A stretch of 64,000 bases of DNA from Actinomycetospora straminea. GTDB taxonomy: Bacteria; Actinomycetota; Actinomycetes; Mycobacteriales; Pseudonocardiaceae. How positions within the stretch are numbered: the stretch's first letter is position 1; each line of letters begins with the position of its first letter. The notes under the pieces were generated by a model, which saw nothing but the letters and a program-made list of their open reading frames with translations, was not told where the DNA came from and did not search any database. The translations under genes and the position numbers were made by a program. Location: the NCBI RefSeq assembly GCF_028737255.1, contig NZ_JAQZAN010000024.1, positions 31,506-95,505 of the forward strand, written 5' to 3'. Shown piece by piece: positions 43,683-52,083 of the stretch.

Positions 43683-45592
43683 CCGGTCCCCGCCGCCAGC
43701 AGGACGAGCCCGGCGCCGAGGAACGCCGCGACGCGGGCGAGGCCGTCGAGCGCGGTGAGGTCGAAGGTCAGCAACTTGATCACCGCGGCGACCACCAGCA
43801 CCCCGCCGAGGATGCGCGGGAGCGCCGACTGCAGGCCGCGGACCAGCAGCACCAGGGCGATCGCGGTCCACGAGACGGTCACCAGCACGTGCCCGACGAG
43901 GAACGCCCCGCGCGTCGGCGACACCAGCAGGGCGCTCGTCACGACCCCGCCCGTCGCCCCGTAGAGCCCGACGCCGCCGAGGCCGGCGACGGCCGCCGCG
44001 GCGCGCCCGCGGTCGGCCAGCGCCCCGAGGCGGGCGAGCGCGACGATGCCGGCGGCCGCCACGGCGACCAGGAGCAGCGAGGTCACCAGGGCGCCGGCGA
44101 GCTCGCCGACCGCGGCCGTCGTCGCCGCGCCGCCCGGGGCGGTGATCACGAAGGGGCGGGTGGGGAAGTCGGCGAGGAGGTCCGCGGGCGCGTCGACGGC
44201 CAGCGCGGCAGCCCCACCGACCAGGGCGAGCGCCGCGGCGGCGACCAGCGGTCCGGCACGGCGGGTGGCGGCCGCGGCGACCGCGAGCACGGTGGCCTCG
44301 GCGAGCAGCGGCACGGCGGCCGGGCCCGAGCCGACGGCGACGAGGGTGGCGACGAGCAGCGAGGCGGTGCCGGCGGTGCCGGCGACCAGGGCCAGCGCGC
44401 GGTGCCCGGCCGGCGCGCCGGCGCGGTCCAGGGCGACGACGGCGAGCAGCAGGGCGACCGCGACACCGCCGGCCACGAGCGCGCCCGGCACGCGGGCCAG
44501 ACCCGGCGCCACGAGCAGGACCGGCAGCACCGGCCCCCCGAGCAGCGCGGCGGCGATCGCCCGGCCGGGCGCGCCGACGAGCACGGCCGAGACCCCGCCG
44601 GCGACGAGGACCGCGAGGACGGCGAGGACGGTCGGCACGTCGGAGAACGTGCCGCCCGCCAGGAAGCGGACCGCGGCGCCCAGCGCGGCGAGGGTGCTCG
44701 CGAGCGCCGCGACGGCGGCGACGACCGGCCAGGCGCGACGGCGGGCGACGACCACCGCGGCGACCTGCGCGGCGAGCAGCAGGGCGACGAGGGTCGGGGT
44801 CGGCGCGCCGACCACCAGGGGCGCGGCGAGCGCGGCCGCGACGAGCACGCCGAGCGCGAGGCCCCGGTGGCGCCAGCGGTCGGCGAGCGCCAGGCCGCCC
44901 GCCGTCACGGCCAGGGCGAGCGGGGCGGCGAGCGCGAGGGGGAGCAGGGCGTAGAGCGCGACCGCGGCGACGTCGGCGAGGAAGAGGGCCGCCACGCCCG
45001 TCGCGACGAGGGCGATGGCGCCGGTGGGGGCGTCGGCGGGGGCGCCGGTGGGGGCGCCGCCGCCGGTCGTGCTGCTGCGGCGGCGGACCACCCAGCCGAC
45101 CGCGACGAGCGCGAGGCCGAGCACCGCGCCGCCGACGACCCGGGCGCCGGGGCCGAACCAGCCGCGGTCGGCGGCGAGGACGAGCAGCAGCACGACGCCG
45201 AGCACGGTGGTCGCGGCACCGGCGACGGCGATGAGGCGGGCCGGGGTCCAGGCGATCCGGGGTGGGCGCGGCGGGCGGGGGAGCCGGGGCGCACGGGGCG
45301 GGCCGGGCGGGGCCGGCGGCGCCCAGGCGCCGGGCGGGGCCCAGGGACCGGGAGGGGGCGGGGATGGCACCGGCCGCTGGACCGGACCAGGCACCGGGCC
45401 CGGCACCGGACCCCGCCACGGAGGCGGTGTCGGCGCAGGCGGGGGAACCGGCGCGGGGCTCGGGGCCGGCGCCGCCGGCGCCGAGCGGGCGCCCTGCAGA
45501 GCGGTGCGGATGCGGTCGACCTCGCGGGCGACGCCGGCGAGGTCGTCGTCGAGGCGGGCGAGCAGCGCGTCCTGCGACACCGGGCTGGTCAT
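43541..45592 (-). CDS. DUF2339 multi-pass membrane protein
   Basis: 683-aa protein starting with a short coiled coil (ALLARLDDDLAGVAREVDRIRTAL), then a 75-residue Pro-rich linker (GPVPGPVPGPVQRPVPSPPPP), then about 18 predicted membrane segments. The arrangement matches the DUF2339 family of large membrane proteins of unknown function; conserved features are ATTVLGVVLLLVLAADRGWF, VLVTVSWTAIALVLLVRGL and VIKLLTFDLTALDGLARVAAFLGAGLVLLAAG. The C-terminal 40 residues (SGTGSGTGSGEGSGE...) are read antisense to the end of the flavin monooxygenase. Confidence 0.85.
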   Translation of the reverse strand: MTSPVSQDALLARLDDDLAGVAREVDRIRTALQGARSAPAAPAPSPAPVPPPAPTPPPWRGPVPGPVPGPVQRPVPSPPPPGPWAPPGAWAPPAPPGPPRAPRLPRPPRPPRIAWTPARLIAVAGAATTVLGVVLLLVLAADRGWFGPGARVVGGAVLGLALVAVGWVVRRRSSTTGGGAPTGAPADAPTGAIALVATGVAALFLADVAAVALYALLPLALAAPLALAVTAGGLALADRWRHRGLALGVLVAAALAAPLVVGAPTPTLVALLLAAQVAAVVVARRRAWPVVAAVAALASTLAALGAAVRFLAGGTFSDVPTVLAVLAVLVAGGVSAVLVGAPGRAIAAALLGGPVLPVLLVAPGLARVPGALVAGGVAVALLLAVVALDRAGAPAGHRALALVAGTAGTASLLVATLVAVGSGPAAVPLLAEATVLAVAAAATRRAGPLVAAAALALVGGAAALAVDAPADLLADFPTRPFVITAPGGAATTAAVGELAGALVTSLLLVAVAAAGIVALARLGALADRGRAAAAVAGLGGVGLYGATGGVVTSALLVSPTRGAFLVGHVLVTVSWTAIALVLLVRGLQSALPRILGGVLVVAAVIKLLTFDLTALDGLARVAAFLGAGLVLLAAGTGYARVVAGSGTGSGTGSGEGSGEAPATSAASSSTVGPSATGGRHPEA

Positions 45593-45744
45593 GTCCGAGA
45601 GCGTCCCGCCCGGCGGTGTCCGGCTCCAGGGGACATCTACTCAGCTAGTCCCGCGCGTCCTGCGTGACGGGGCCCACCACGGGGCACGAGGATCATCGCG
45701 GACCCGGCACCGCCGGGAGACCACGACGAGGGGAGAGTCGGATC

Positions 45745-45951
45745 ATGGGTGACATCGCGTCGAAGCTCGACAAGGAGTACGAGACCAAGTCGGCGCAGGA
45801 GATCGCCGACGCGCCGGTCGCCGCGCTGCAGGGCGTCAGCGAGGACGACGCGAAGAAGCTCCAGGAGGCGTTCAACATCAAGACGGTCCGCGACCTGGGC
45901 ACCAACAAGTACTTCCTGTGGGCGCAGGCCTTCGCGAAGCTCGCGGAGTGA
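45745..45951 (+). CDS. Small helix-hairpin-helix-like protein
   Basis: 68 aa, all-alpha: IASKLDKEYETKSAQEIADAPVAALQGVSEDDAKKLQEAFNIKTVRDLGTNKYFLWAQAFAKLAE. Residues 22-50 resemble the helix-hairpin-helix seen in DUF4332-like and RecA/RNA polymerase alpha C-terminal type modules (ALQGVSEDDAKKL...TVRDLG). GGGGAGAGTCGGATC precedes ATG 45745. A strong hairpin 18 bp after the stop makes it monocistronic. DNA or protein binding is possible; function unknown. Confidence 0.75.
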   Translation: MGDIASKLDKEYETKSAQEIADAPVAALQGVSEDDAKKLQEAFNIKTVRDLGTNKYFLWAQAFAKLAE

Positions 45952-45969
45952 GCACCGACTGACACCGGC

Positions 45970-46001
45970 GGGCGCGCCCCGGCTCGGCCCGGGGCGCGCC
46001 C
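45970..46001 (+). terminator. Hairpin terminator after the small helical protein gene
   Basis: Perfect 13-bp stem GGGCGCGCCCCGG (45970-45982) / CCGGGGCGCGCCC (45989-46001) with a 6-nt loop; no T-run follows. Confidence 0.7.
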
Positions 46002-46020
46002 GGCCGCCACCCGCCTGACC

Positions 46021-46026
46021 TAAGCT
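46021..46026 (+). promoter_or_regulatory. -10 box TAAGCT, leaderless promoter of pepE
   Basis: TAAGCT ends 8 nt before ATG 46035 and directly follows the hairpin terminator, marking a new transcription unit. Confidence 0.45.
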
Positions 46027-46034
46027 CGGCGACC

Positions 46035-47132
46035 ATGAGCACCGACCACGTCGCCGCGCGCCTCGAGCGCGCGCGGGCCGCCGCCCGGCAGGCCGGGGTG
46101 GACGCCCTGGTCGTGACCCCGGGCCCCGACCTGCGGTACCTCACCGGCGTCGTCAAGCACTCCCACGAGCGGCTCTCGGCCCTGCTGCTGCCCGTCGACG
46201 GGGACCCGGCCTTCGTGGTCCCGACGCTCGAGCGCCCGGGCCTCGACGGGTCGGCGATCGAGGCGATGGACGTGCTCACTTGGACCGACGGCGTCGACCC
46301 GCACGCGCTGGCCGCGTCCCGGCTGGGTGCCCCGGCGCGGGTCGCGGTGGCCGCCGACATGCCCGCCCTGCACGTCCTGGGCCTGCGCGACGCCATGCCC
46401 GGCGCGTCGCTCGAGCTCGCCACCCCGATCCTGCGCCAGCTGCGGATGCGCAAGGACGCCGAGGAGGTCGCCTCGCTGCGCACCGCCGGCGCGGCGATCG
46501 ACGACGTCCACGCCCGCGTGCCGCAGTGGCTGGTGGCGGGGCGCACCGAGGCCGAGGTCGGCGAGGACATCACCCGCGCGATCGTCGAGACCGGGCACGC
46601 CGAGGCCGCGTTCGTCATCGTCGGCTCGGGGCCCAACGGGGCGAGCCCGCACCACGAGGTGTCCGAGCGCGTCCTCGAGGCCGGCGACGTCGTCGTCGTC
46701 GACATCGGCGGCCCGCTGCCCGACGGCTACCACTCCGACTCGACCCGCACCTACGTCGTCGGCGAGCCCGACGCCGAGGTCCGCGAGGTCTATGCCGTGC
46801 TCCAGCGCGCGCAGGCCGCGGCGGTCGACGCGGTGCGTCCGGGCGTCACCGCCGCGAGCATCGACGAGACCGCCCGCGCGATCATCCGCGACGCCGGCTA
46901 CGGCGAGTACTTCGTGCACCGCACCGGCCACGGCATCGGGCTCGAGGTGCACGAGGAGCCCTACATCGTCGACGGCAACGACCTCGTCCTCGAGCCCGGC
47001 ATGGCCTTCAGCGTCGAGCCCGGCATCTACTTCCCGGGCCGCTGGGGCGCGCGGATCGAGGACATCGTCGTCGTCACCGACGCCGGCTGCGAGCCGGTGA
47101 ACCGCCGGCCCCACGACCTGCAGTCGTGCTGA
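46035..47132 (+). CDS. pepE: M24-family Xaa-Pro dipeptidase PepE
   Basis: 365-aa metallopeptidase of the pita-bread fold, homologous to Rv2089c. It cleaves the X-Pro bond of dipeptides in the cytosol. The five metal ligands are visible: Asp in VVVDIGG and HSDSTRT, His in RTGHGIGLEVH, and Glu in FSVEPGIY and RIEDIVVVT. The N-terminal domain (residues 1-120) is the creatinase-like non-catalytic half. The stop overlaps the proposed GTG start of lnt by 7 nt. Confidence 0.93.
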   Translation: MSTDHVAARLERARAAARQAGVDALVVTPGPDLRYLTGVVKHSHERLSALLLPVDGDPAFVVPTLERPGLDGSAIEAMDVLTWTDGVDPHALAASRLGAPARVAVAADMPALHVLGLRDAMPGASLELATPILRQLRMRKDAEEVASLRTAGAAIDDVHARVPQWLVAGRTEAEVGEDITRAIVETGHAEAAFVIVGSGPNGASPHHEVSERVLEAGDVVVVDIGGPLPDGYHSDSTRTYVVGEPDAEVREVYAVLQRAQAAAVDAVRPGVTAASIDETARAIIRDAGYGEYFVHRTGHGIGLEVHEEPYIVDGNDLVLEPGMAFSVEPGIYFPGRWGARIEDIVVVTDAGCEPVNRRPHDLQSC

Positions 47133-48721
47133 CGACCGACCCCGGATCCGAGCCGAGGGCTCCGTCGCGCGATCGACGCGAACGACGGGGCCCTTCGCTC
47201 GGATCGTGGGTGCGCCCGGTCGGCGCCGTCGTCGCCGGGCTCCTGCTCTACGTCGCGTTCCCGCCGTTCGGGGCGTGGTGGGCCGCGCCGCTCGGGATCG
47301 CGCTGGTCGTCGCGGTCGTCGACGGCCGGCGCCTGCGCACCGCCGCCGGGCTCGGGTTGCTCGTGGGCCTGGCCTACCAGTGGCCGCTGCTGCACTGGAC
47401 CGGCGAGTACGTCGGCGGCGTGTGGTTCCTGCTGCTCGCGGCGCTGACGGTGGTCGTGGCGCTGCCGATCGGGCTGCTGCCGCTGGTGACGCGGCTGCCC
47501 GGCGCGCCGCTGTGGGCGGCGTGCCTGTGGACCGCGGGCGAGGCGCTCATCGAGCGGTGGCCGTTCGAGGGCTTCCCCTGGGCCAAGCTCGCCTTCGGCC
47601 AGCCCGGCGGGCCGTACGCGCCGCTGGCCTCGCTGGGGGGCGCGCCGCTGGTCACGTTCGCGGTCGCGCTGTCCGGGGCCGGGCTGTGGGCGCTGGTCCG
47701 CGCTGTGCGGCCGCCGCGCCGGACGGGCGCCGTCGCGGGCGCGCTCGTCGCGGTCCTGCTCGGCCCGGTCGTGGGGCTCGCGGTGTGGCCGTCGGTCGCC
47801 GCGGACACGCCCGGCCCGACCGTCACCGTGGCCGCGGTGCAGGGCAACGTCCCGCGCGCCGGGCTCGACTTCAACGCCCAGCGCCGCGCGGTGCTCGACA
47901 ACCACGTCGCACAGACCCGGCGTCTCGCCGCGGACGTGCGCGCCGGGCGGACCCCGCGTCCCGACCTGGTCATCTGGCCGGAGAACTCCTCGGACATCGA
48001 CCCGCTGCGCAACGCCGACGCCGGTGCGGCGATCCAGTCGGTCACCGACGAGGTCGGGGTGCCGGTCGTCGTCGGCGCGGTCCTCTCGGGCACCCGCGGC
48101 GCCGCCGGCACCCTGGTCCAGGGCCCGCGGAACACCGCGATCGTCTGGCTGCCCGGCACGGGTCCCGCCGCGACGTACACCAAGCGGCACATCCTCCCGT
48201 TCGGCGAGTACATCCCGCTGCGGGGGATCGCCGAGCAGGTCTCCCCGCTGGTCGACCGCGTCGTCGACTTCGAGCCCGGCACCGGGACGGGGGTCGTCCC
48301 GGCCGGACCGGTGCGCCTGGGCGTCGTCACCTGCTACGAGGTGGTGTTCGACGACGCCGTCCGCGACGCCGTGCGCGGGGGCGCGGACCTGCTCACCGTC
48401 CCGACCAACAACGCGACCTTCGGCTACAGCGACATGACCTACCAGCAGCAGGGCATGTCGCGGCTGCGCGCGATCGAGCACGACCGGGCCGTGGTGATCG
48501 CCGCGACCAGCGGGCAGAGCGCGGTCGTCGCGCCCGACGGGACGCTGGCGGCCCGGACGGGCGCCCTGTTCACCCCGGGCCTGCTCGTCGAGCGGGTGCC
48601 GCTGCGGACCACGACGACGCTCGCCACCCGCGTCGGGCCGGCGCCGGAGTGGGTGCTCGCGGGGCTGGGCGTGGCGGCGGTCGTCGCCGGCGCCGCCCTC
48701 CGCCGGCGGGGCACCGCGTGA
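47126..48721 (+). CDS. lnt: Apolipoprotein N-acyltransferase Lnt
   Basis: Adds the third acyl chain to the N-terminal Cys of lipoproteins at the cytoplasmic membrane. About six N-terminal membrane segments are followed by a carbon-nitrogen hydrolase domain with Glu in VIWPENSSDID, Lys in YTKRHILPFGEY and Cys in GVVTCYEVVF, the full catalytic triad. GTG 47126 gives 531 aa and a 7-nt overlap with pepE; in-frame GTG 47210 would give 503 aa starting just before the first membrane helix, leaving the large inverted repeat at 47145-47205 non-coding. In M. tuberculosis Lnt and Ppm1 are one polypeptide; here they are separate but overlapping genes. Confidence 0.92.
   Translation: MLTTDPGSEPRAPSRDRRERRGPSLGSWVRPVGAVVAGLLLYVAFPPFGAWWAAPLGIALVVAVVDGRRLRTAAGLGLLVGLAYQWPLLHWTGEYVGGVWFLLLAALTVVVALPIGLLPLVTRLPGAPLWAACLWTAGEALIERWPFEGFPWAKLAFGQPGGPYAPLASLGGAPLVTFAVALSGAGLWALVRAVRPPRRTGAVAGALVAVLLGPVVGLAVWPSVAADTPGPTVTVAAVQGNVPRAGLDFNAQRRAVLDNHVAQTRRLAADVRAGRTPRPDLVIWPENSSDIDPLRNADAGAAIQSVTDEVGVPVVVGAVLSGTRGAAGTLVQGPRNTAIVWLPGTGPAATYTKRHILPFGEYIPLRGIAEQVSPLVDRVVDFEPGTGTGVVPAGPVRLGVVTCYEVVFDDAVRDAVRGGADLLTVPTNNATFGYSDMTYQQQGMSRLRAIEHDRAVVIAATSGQSAVVAPDGTLAARTGALFTPGLLVERVPLRTTTTLATRVGPAPEWVLAGLGVAAVVAGAALRRRGTA
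47145..47205. repeat. Large imperfect inverted repeat at the pepE-lnt junction
   Basis: Left arm 47145-47167 (GATCCGAGC...CCGTCG) and right arm 47183-47205 (CGACGG...GCTCGGATC) match at 20 of 23 positions around a 15-nt loop. Possible terminator/attenuator between pepE and lnt, or an N-terminal coding oddity of lnt. Confidence 0.7.
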
Positions 48722-49491
48722 GCGGACCCGCCCCCGACGGGTCGGACGTGCTGGTCACGATCCCGACCTTCAACGAGCGCGAGAGCCTGCCCGGGCTCGT
48801 GACGCGGCTGCTCGCGGCCCTCCCCGGCCTGCGGATCCTCGTCGTCGACGACGGCAGCCCCGACGGCACGGGCGCGCTCGCGGAGACGATCGCGGCCGTC
48901 GAGCCCCGGGTCCGCGTGCACCACCACGCGCCGCGCGCGGGCCTCGGCGCCGCGTACGTGGACGCGTTCCGGCGCGTCCTCGACGGGAGCTGCGACGCCG
49001 CCGCCGGCGTCGGGTGGATCGTGCAGATGGACGCCGACGGCTCGCACGCGCCCGAGGAGCTCCCGCGCCTGCTGGCCGCGGCCCCGGACGCCGACGTGGT
49101 GCTCGGCTCGCGCTACGTGCCCGGCGGCGGCACCGAGGGCTGGGCGTGGCACCGCCGGCTGCTCTCGCGCGCCGGCAACGTCTACTCCCGGCGCGCGCTG
49201 GCCCTGCCGCTGCACGACGTCACCGGCGGCTACCGCTGCTTCCGCCGGGCCGCACTCGCCGGGCTGGAGATCCCGACCGTGGCGTCGGAGGGCTACTGCT
49301 TCCAGGTCGACGTCGCGTTCCGCGTGCACCGGTCGGGCCTGCGGGTGCGCGAGGTGCCGATCACCTTCGTCGAGCGCGAGCACGGCGAGTCGAAGATGAG
49401 CGGCGAGGTCGTGCGCGAGGCGCTGTGGCGCATCACGTCCTGGGCCGTGCGTGACCGGGTGCGCCGGCGGCGGGCCCGGCCCCGCCGGTGA
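48718..49491 (+). CDS. ppm1: Polyprenol monophosphomannose synthase Ppm1
   Basis: 257-aa GT2 glycosyltransferase that transfers mannose from GDP-mannose to polyprenyl phosphate, the donor for lipomannan/lipoarabinomannan and protein O-mannosylation. Conserved segments: VTIPTFNERESLPGLV, VVDDGSPDGTG, the DxD-like QMDADGSHAPEELP, GSRYVPGGGTEGW and VPITFVEREHGESKMS. It lacks a membrane domain, relying on overlap (GTGA) and presumably interaction with Lnt, to which the mycobacterial enzyme is fused. Confidence 0.94.
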   Translation: MSGPAPDGSDVLVTIPTFNERESLPGLVTRLLAALPGLRILVVDDGSPDGTGALAETIAAVEPRVRVHHHAPRAGLGAAYVDAFRRVLDGSCDAAAGVGWIVQMDADGSHAPEELPRLLAAAPDADVVLGSRYVPGGGTEGWAWHRRLLSRAGNVYSRRALALPLHDVTGGYRCFRRAALAGLEIPTVASEGYCFQVDVAFRVHRSGLRVREVPITFVEREHGESKMSGEVVREALWRITSWAVRDRVRRRRARPRR

Positions 49492-49576
49492 TCGACGTAC
49501 CGCCACGGACGTTCTGAGTGTCGTTCAGCGGAGCACGCCGATAGGGGCACGTCGCCGGCACCCCGGACACACGAAA

Positions 49577-49608
49577 GGACCGCCGCGGCCGGTCGGCCGG
49601 GACGGTCC
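49577..49608 (-). terminator. Hairpin terminator between ppm1 and rbpA
   Basis: GGACCG (49577-49582) pairs with CGGTCC (49603-49608) and inner GGCCG-type arms extend the stem. On the minus strand it is followed by TTTCG, so it best fits rbpA termination; it may act for both convergent genes. Confidence 0.6.
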
Positions 49609-49630
49609 TCGTCGTGGACCTCGTGCGCGC

Positions 49631-49975
49631 TCAGGCGCTCTCGGAGCGGCGCTCCTTGAGCAGACCGAGGCGCTCGTCGAGCAGCTCCTCCAGCTCGGGG
49701 ACCGAGCGGCGCTCGAGCAGCATGTCCCAGTGGGTGCGCGGCGGCTTCGCCTTCTTCTGCTCGGGCTCGGTGCCGTCGATCCGCTTGCCCTCGTCGCCGT
49801 GCAGGCGGCACTCCCAGGTCACCGGCGCCTCGGCGTCGTCCGAGAACGGCACCTCGAAGTCGTGGCCCTTGGGGCAGCGGTAGGCGAAGGAACGGCGGGG
49901 GGCGAGGTCGTGGTCGCGGTCGGTCTCGTAGCTGACGGCCCCGAGACGGCTGCCACGGAGGACGCGGTCGGCCAT
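49631..49975 (-). CDS. rbpA: RNA polymerase-binding protein RbpA
   Basis: 114-aa actinobacterial transcription factor that binds RNA polymerase and group I/II sigma factors and stabilises open complexes. It keeps the core RGSRLGAVSYETDRDHDLAPR and the sigma-interacting helix THWDMLLERRSVPELEELLDERL. C34, H38, C56 and H59 (RCPKGHDF, WECRLHG) suggest the zinc-binding form known from Streptomyces. ATG 49975 follows GGAAAGGACACC. A sigma-R/SigH-like promoter lies about 63 nt upstream, implying thiol-oxidative stress induction. Confidence 0.96.
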   Translation of the reverse strand: MADRVLRGSRLGAVSYETDRDHDLAPRRSFAYRCPKGHDFEVPFSDDAEAPVTWECRLHGDEGKRIDGTEPEQKKAKPPRTHWDMLLERRSVPELEELLDERLGLLKERRSESA

Positions 49976-50038
49976 GATGGTGTCCTTTCCTCGACTGCGT
50001 GTGCGCCCGAGACGCACGGCCGCCGGGCACGGGGTGGT

Positions 50039-50066
50039 CAACGCCGGACCGTCGCTGTTCGTTCCC
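50039..50066 (-). promoter_or_regulatory. Sigma-R/SigH-type ECF promoter of rbpA
   Basis: On the minus strand GGGAAC (50066-50061), an exact 18-nt spacer, and GTTG (50042-50039). This fits the GGAAY-N18-GTT pattern recognised by sigma-R of Streptomyces, for which rbpA is a known target. Confidence 0.65.
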
Positions 50067-50116
50067 GCGACGGCCGCCGTTCATCCCCTCCGTGACCGGT
50101 CTCACCACTCCGGCTG

Positions 50117-50139
50117 CACACGGGGCGAATACCCGTGTG
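50117..50139 (-). terminator. Hairpin after the glycerophosphodiesterase gene
   Basis: CACACGGG (50117-50124) / CCCGTGTG (50132-50139), 7-nt loop, extendable by TGCA arms with one bulge; lies 40 bp past the minus-strand stop at 50179. Confidence 0.55.
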
Positions 50140-50178
50140 GTGCAACGCCCACACGGCCCCGGTTGTGCCCGACCCGTC

Positions 50179-50988
50179 TCAGCCGGTCCCGTCGGCGGGC
50201 GCGGTCCACGTGCCGCGGGTGACGAGGACGTCGCGCAGCAGGTCGGGGCGGTCGGTCATGATGCCGTCGACGCCGAGGTCGAGCAGGCGGTGCATCTCCG
50301 AGGTGCGGTCGACGGTCCAGGCGTGGACCTCGATGCCGAGCTCGTGGGCGGTGGCGATCATCGCCGGGTCGATCACCGTCATCGCCCCGAAGCGCACCGG
50401 CAGCTGCGCGAGGTCGCCCCGGACCGGCAGCAACCGCCGCAGCGGCCCGCGCACCGGGGAGACCGCCCGGGCCCGCAGCCGCAGCGCCGACCGCGAGGCG
50501 ATGCCCGTGACGACGCGGTCCCCGTAGCGCGCGCGCACGGCGTCCACCCGTCGCTCGTCCATGCTGGCCACGGCCACGCGCTCGGCGACGTCGTCGCGCT
50601 CGAGCAACCGCAGCATCGGCTCCACGGTGCCGGGCGCCTTGAGGTCGACGTTGAACCGCGTGTCCGGCAGCGCCTCGAGGACCTCCTCGAGGCGGGGGAG
50701 CGGCTCGCGCCCACGCAGGCGGACGTCGGCGAGGTCGGCCCACGGCATGCTGCGCAGCACGCCGGGGTGGCCGGCGACCCGGCGCAGGGTCGCGTCGTGG
50801 TGGACGACCAGCACGCCGTCGGCCGTGGCGTGCACGTCGGTCTCGAGGTGCGTGTAGCCCTCGGCGGACGCGCGCCGGAAGGCGGCGAGCGAGTTCTCCA
50901 GGCCGTCGAGGTCCCCGATGTGCCAGCCGCGGTGCGCGAACGCGCGGGGGACGGGACCGGCCAGGTACGGGTGGGTCGCCCGGGTCAC
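50179..50988 (-). CDS. Glycerophosphodiester phosphodiesterase
   Basis: 269-aa TIM-barrel enzyme that releases glycerol-3-phosphate from deacylated phospholipids. Catalytic and metal-binding segments are FAHRGW (H-R), ENSLAAFRRA, LETDVHATADGVLVVHHD with E, D and the catalytic His, FNVDLKAPG, and the late AWTVDR...LGVDGIMTDRPD. There is no signal peptide if GTG 50988 is used; longer in-frame starts would add a low-complexity SHAPSHAR tail encoded by a 12-bp tandem repeat and were not preferred. Confidence 0.9.
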   Translation of the reverse strand: MTRATHPYLAGPVPRAFAHRGWHIGDLDGLENSLAAFRRASAEGYTHLETDVHATADGVLVVHHDATLRRVAGHPGVLRSMPWADLADVRLRGREPLPRLEEVLEALPDTRFNVDLKAPGTVEPMLRLLERDDVAERVAVASMDERRVDAVRARYGDRVVTGIASRSALRLRARAVSPVRGPLRRLLPVRGDLAQLPVRFGAMTVIDPAMIATAHELGIEVHAWTVDRTSEMHRLLDLGVDGIMTDRPDLLRDVLVTRGTWTAPADGTG

Positions 50989-51034
50989 GGGCCCCGAGTG
51001 TGCCCGGTCGCGGGAGACGGCGCTCGGGACGTGA

Positions 51035-51082
51035 CTCGGTGCGTGGCTCGGTGCGTGGCTCCGTGCGTGGCTCTGTGCGTGG
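51035..51082. repeat. 12-bp tandem repeat, four units
   Basis: CTCGGTGCGTGG (51035-51046 and 51047-51058), then CTCCGTGCGTGG and CTCTGTGCGTGG. It lies in the 246-bp gap between two divergent genes, which otherwise holds only the promoter at 51172-51201. Confidence 0.85.
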
Positions 51083-51171
51083 CGGAGCAGTGCGACCCGA
51101 TCATCCGTGCCAGCATCGTTGCTGCACATCGCGGCGATCGTTGGCTCGTTTCGGGGAAACACCGGGCCACC

Positions 51172-51201
51172 TTGGGGGTCACTGTGCACGTGCAGTAGTC
51201 T
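51172..51201 (+). promoter_or_regulatory. Promoter of the Ser/Gly-rich protein gene
   Basis: TTGGGG (51172-51177), 18-nt spacer and TAGTCT (51196-51201). The GGGGGAGCGCAGG leader before ATG 51235 supplies the ribosome binding site. Confidence 0.5.
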
Positions 51202-51234
51202 CGGCGATCACACTGGGCTGAGGGGGAGCGCAGG

Positions 51235-52074
51235 ATGTCGAAGCGGTCGGGGGGTGATCCCTCGTGGTGGTCGTCGGGCTCCGTCCCCGACGAGCTCCCG
51301 GCCTGGGCGCGCCGTGGTCTCGAGGAGGCGCCCGCCGATCTGGCGCCCTCCGCGCCCGCTCCCGACCCCGGTCGTCACCGTCGTCGTCGCGGCGCGGCGG
51401 CCGGCGCCGGCGCGGTCGGGGCGCACCGCCTGCGCGGCTGGGGCCTCGCCGCGGCCTCCGTCGCCGCTGCGGCCGCGGTCGTGCCCGTCGCGATCTCCAC
51501 GCTGGCGACCAGCGGCGAGGACACGGCCCTGCCGCGCGTCGGCACCTTCCCCGTCGTGGCGCCCGGCGACCTGCCCGGCCAGGCCCCGCCCGGCACGCGC
51601 ACCGTGCCGCGCAGTCCCACCGACGCCCCGGCCACCGGCTCCGACGCCGCGGTGCTCCCGCCGCTGGAGGACCCGACGGTCGCGGTCGCCCAGCCCCCGC
51701 GCACCATCACCGTCGCCCCCCGCGCCCTGCGCGAGGACGACGCGACCACCAGCACCCGCCGTCCCACCTCGTCGAGCAGCACCACGGACGAGGACGAGGA
51801 GGCCCCGACCCCCCGCGACGAGGACGACGGCGGGGGCGGCTCGGGCGGCTCGGGTGGTGGCCGTGACGGCGGCTCGGGCTCCTCGGGCGGGTCCGGGTCC
51901 TCGGGCGGCTCGTCCGGCGGGTCCTCGGGTGGTTCGTCGGGCGGCTCCGGTGGTTCCGGGGGTTCCGGTGGTTCCGGTGGCGGGCTGGTCGGCGGCCTCG
52001 GCGACGCGGTCGGGGGCGCGGTGGGCGGTGCCGGGCGCGCCGTCGGCGGTGCGGCCAACTCCCTGCTGCGCTGA
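51235..52074 (+). CDS. Ser/Gly-repeat membrane-anchored or exported protein
   Basis: 279 aa, no recognised family. A Trp/Ser-rich head (DPSWWSSGSVPDELPAWARRGLEEAP) is followed by a basic stretch, then one membrane helix at about 64-88 (LRGWGLAAASVAAAAAVVPVAI). A Thr/Pro-rich linker, an acidic patch (TTDEDEEAP), and about 55 residues of GGSGG/SSGG repeats follow, with a final amphipathic LVGGLGDAVGGAVGGAGRAVGG. Composition suggests an extracytoplasmic low-complexity stalk. Function unknown. Confidence 0.7.
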   Translation: MSKRSGGDPSWWSSGSVPDELPAWARRGLEEAPADLAPSAPAPDPGRHRRRRGAAAGAGAVGAHRLRGWGLAAASVAAAAAVVPVAISTLATSGEDTALPRVGTFPVVAPGDLPGQAPPGTRTVPRSPTDAPATGSDAAVLPPLEDPTVAVAQPPRTITVAPRALREDDATTSTRRPTSSSSTTDEDEEAPTPRDEDDGGGGSGGSGGGRDGGSGSSGGSGSSGGSSGGSSGGSSGGSGGSGGSGGSGGGLVGGLGDAVGGAVGGAGRAVGGAANSLLR

Positions 52075-52083
52075 GGTCGGGCG

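Noticed and set aside
42216..45419. 1067-codon minus-strand and 1088-codon plus-strand frames around the DUF2339 gene
   Set aside because: Both are out of frame with the two recognisable proteins and are low-complexity Arg/Gly/Ala sequence.
50989..51189. Longer N-terminus for the glycerophosphodiesterase from ATG 51189
   Set aside because: The extra 67 residues are a tandem-repeat SHAPSHAR stretch overlapping the divergent promoter region; conserved sequence starts after GTG 50988.
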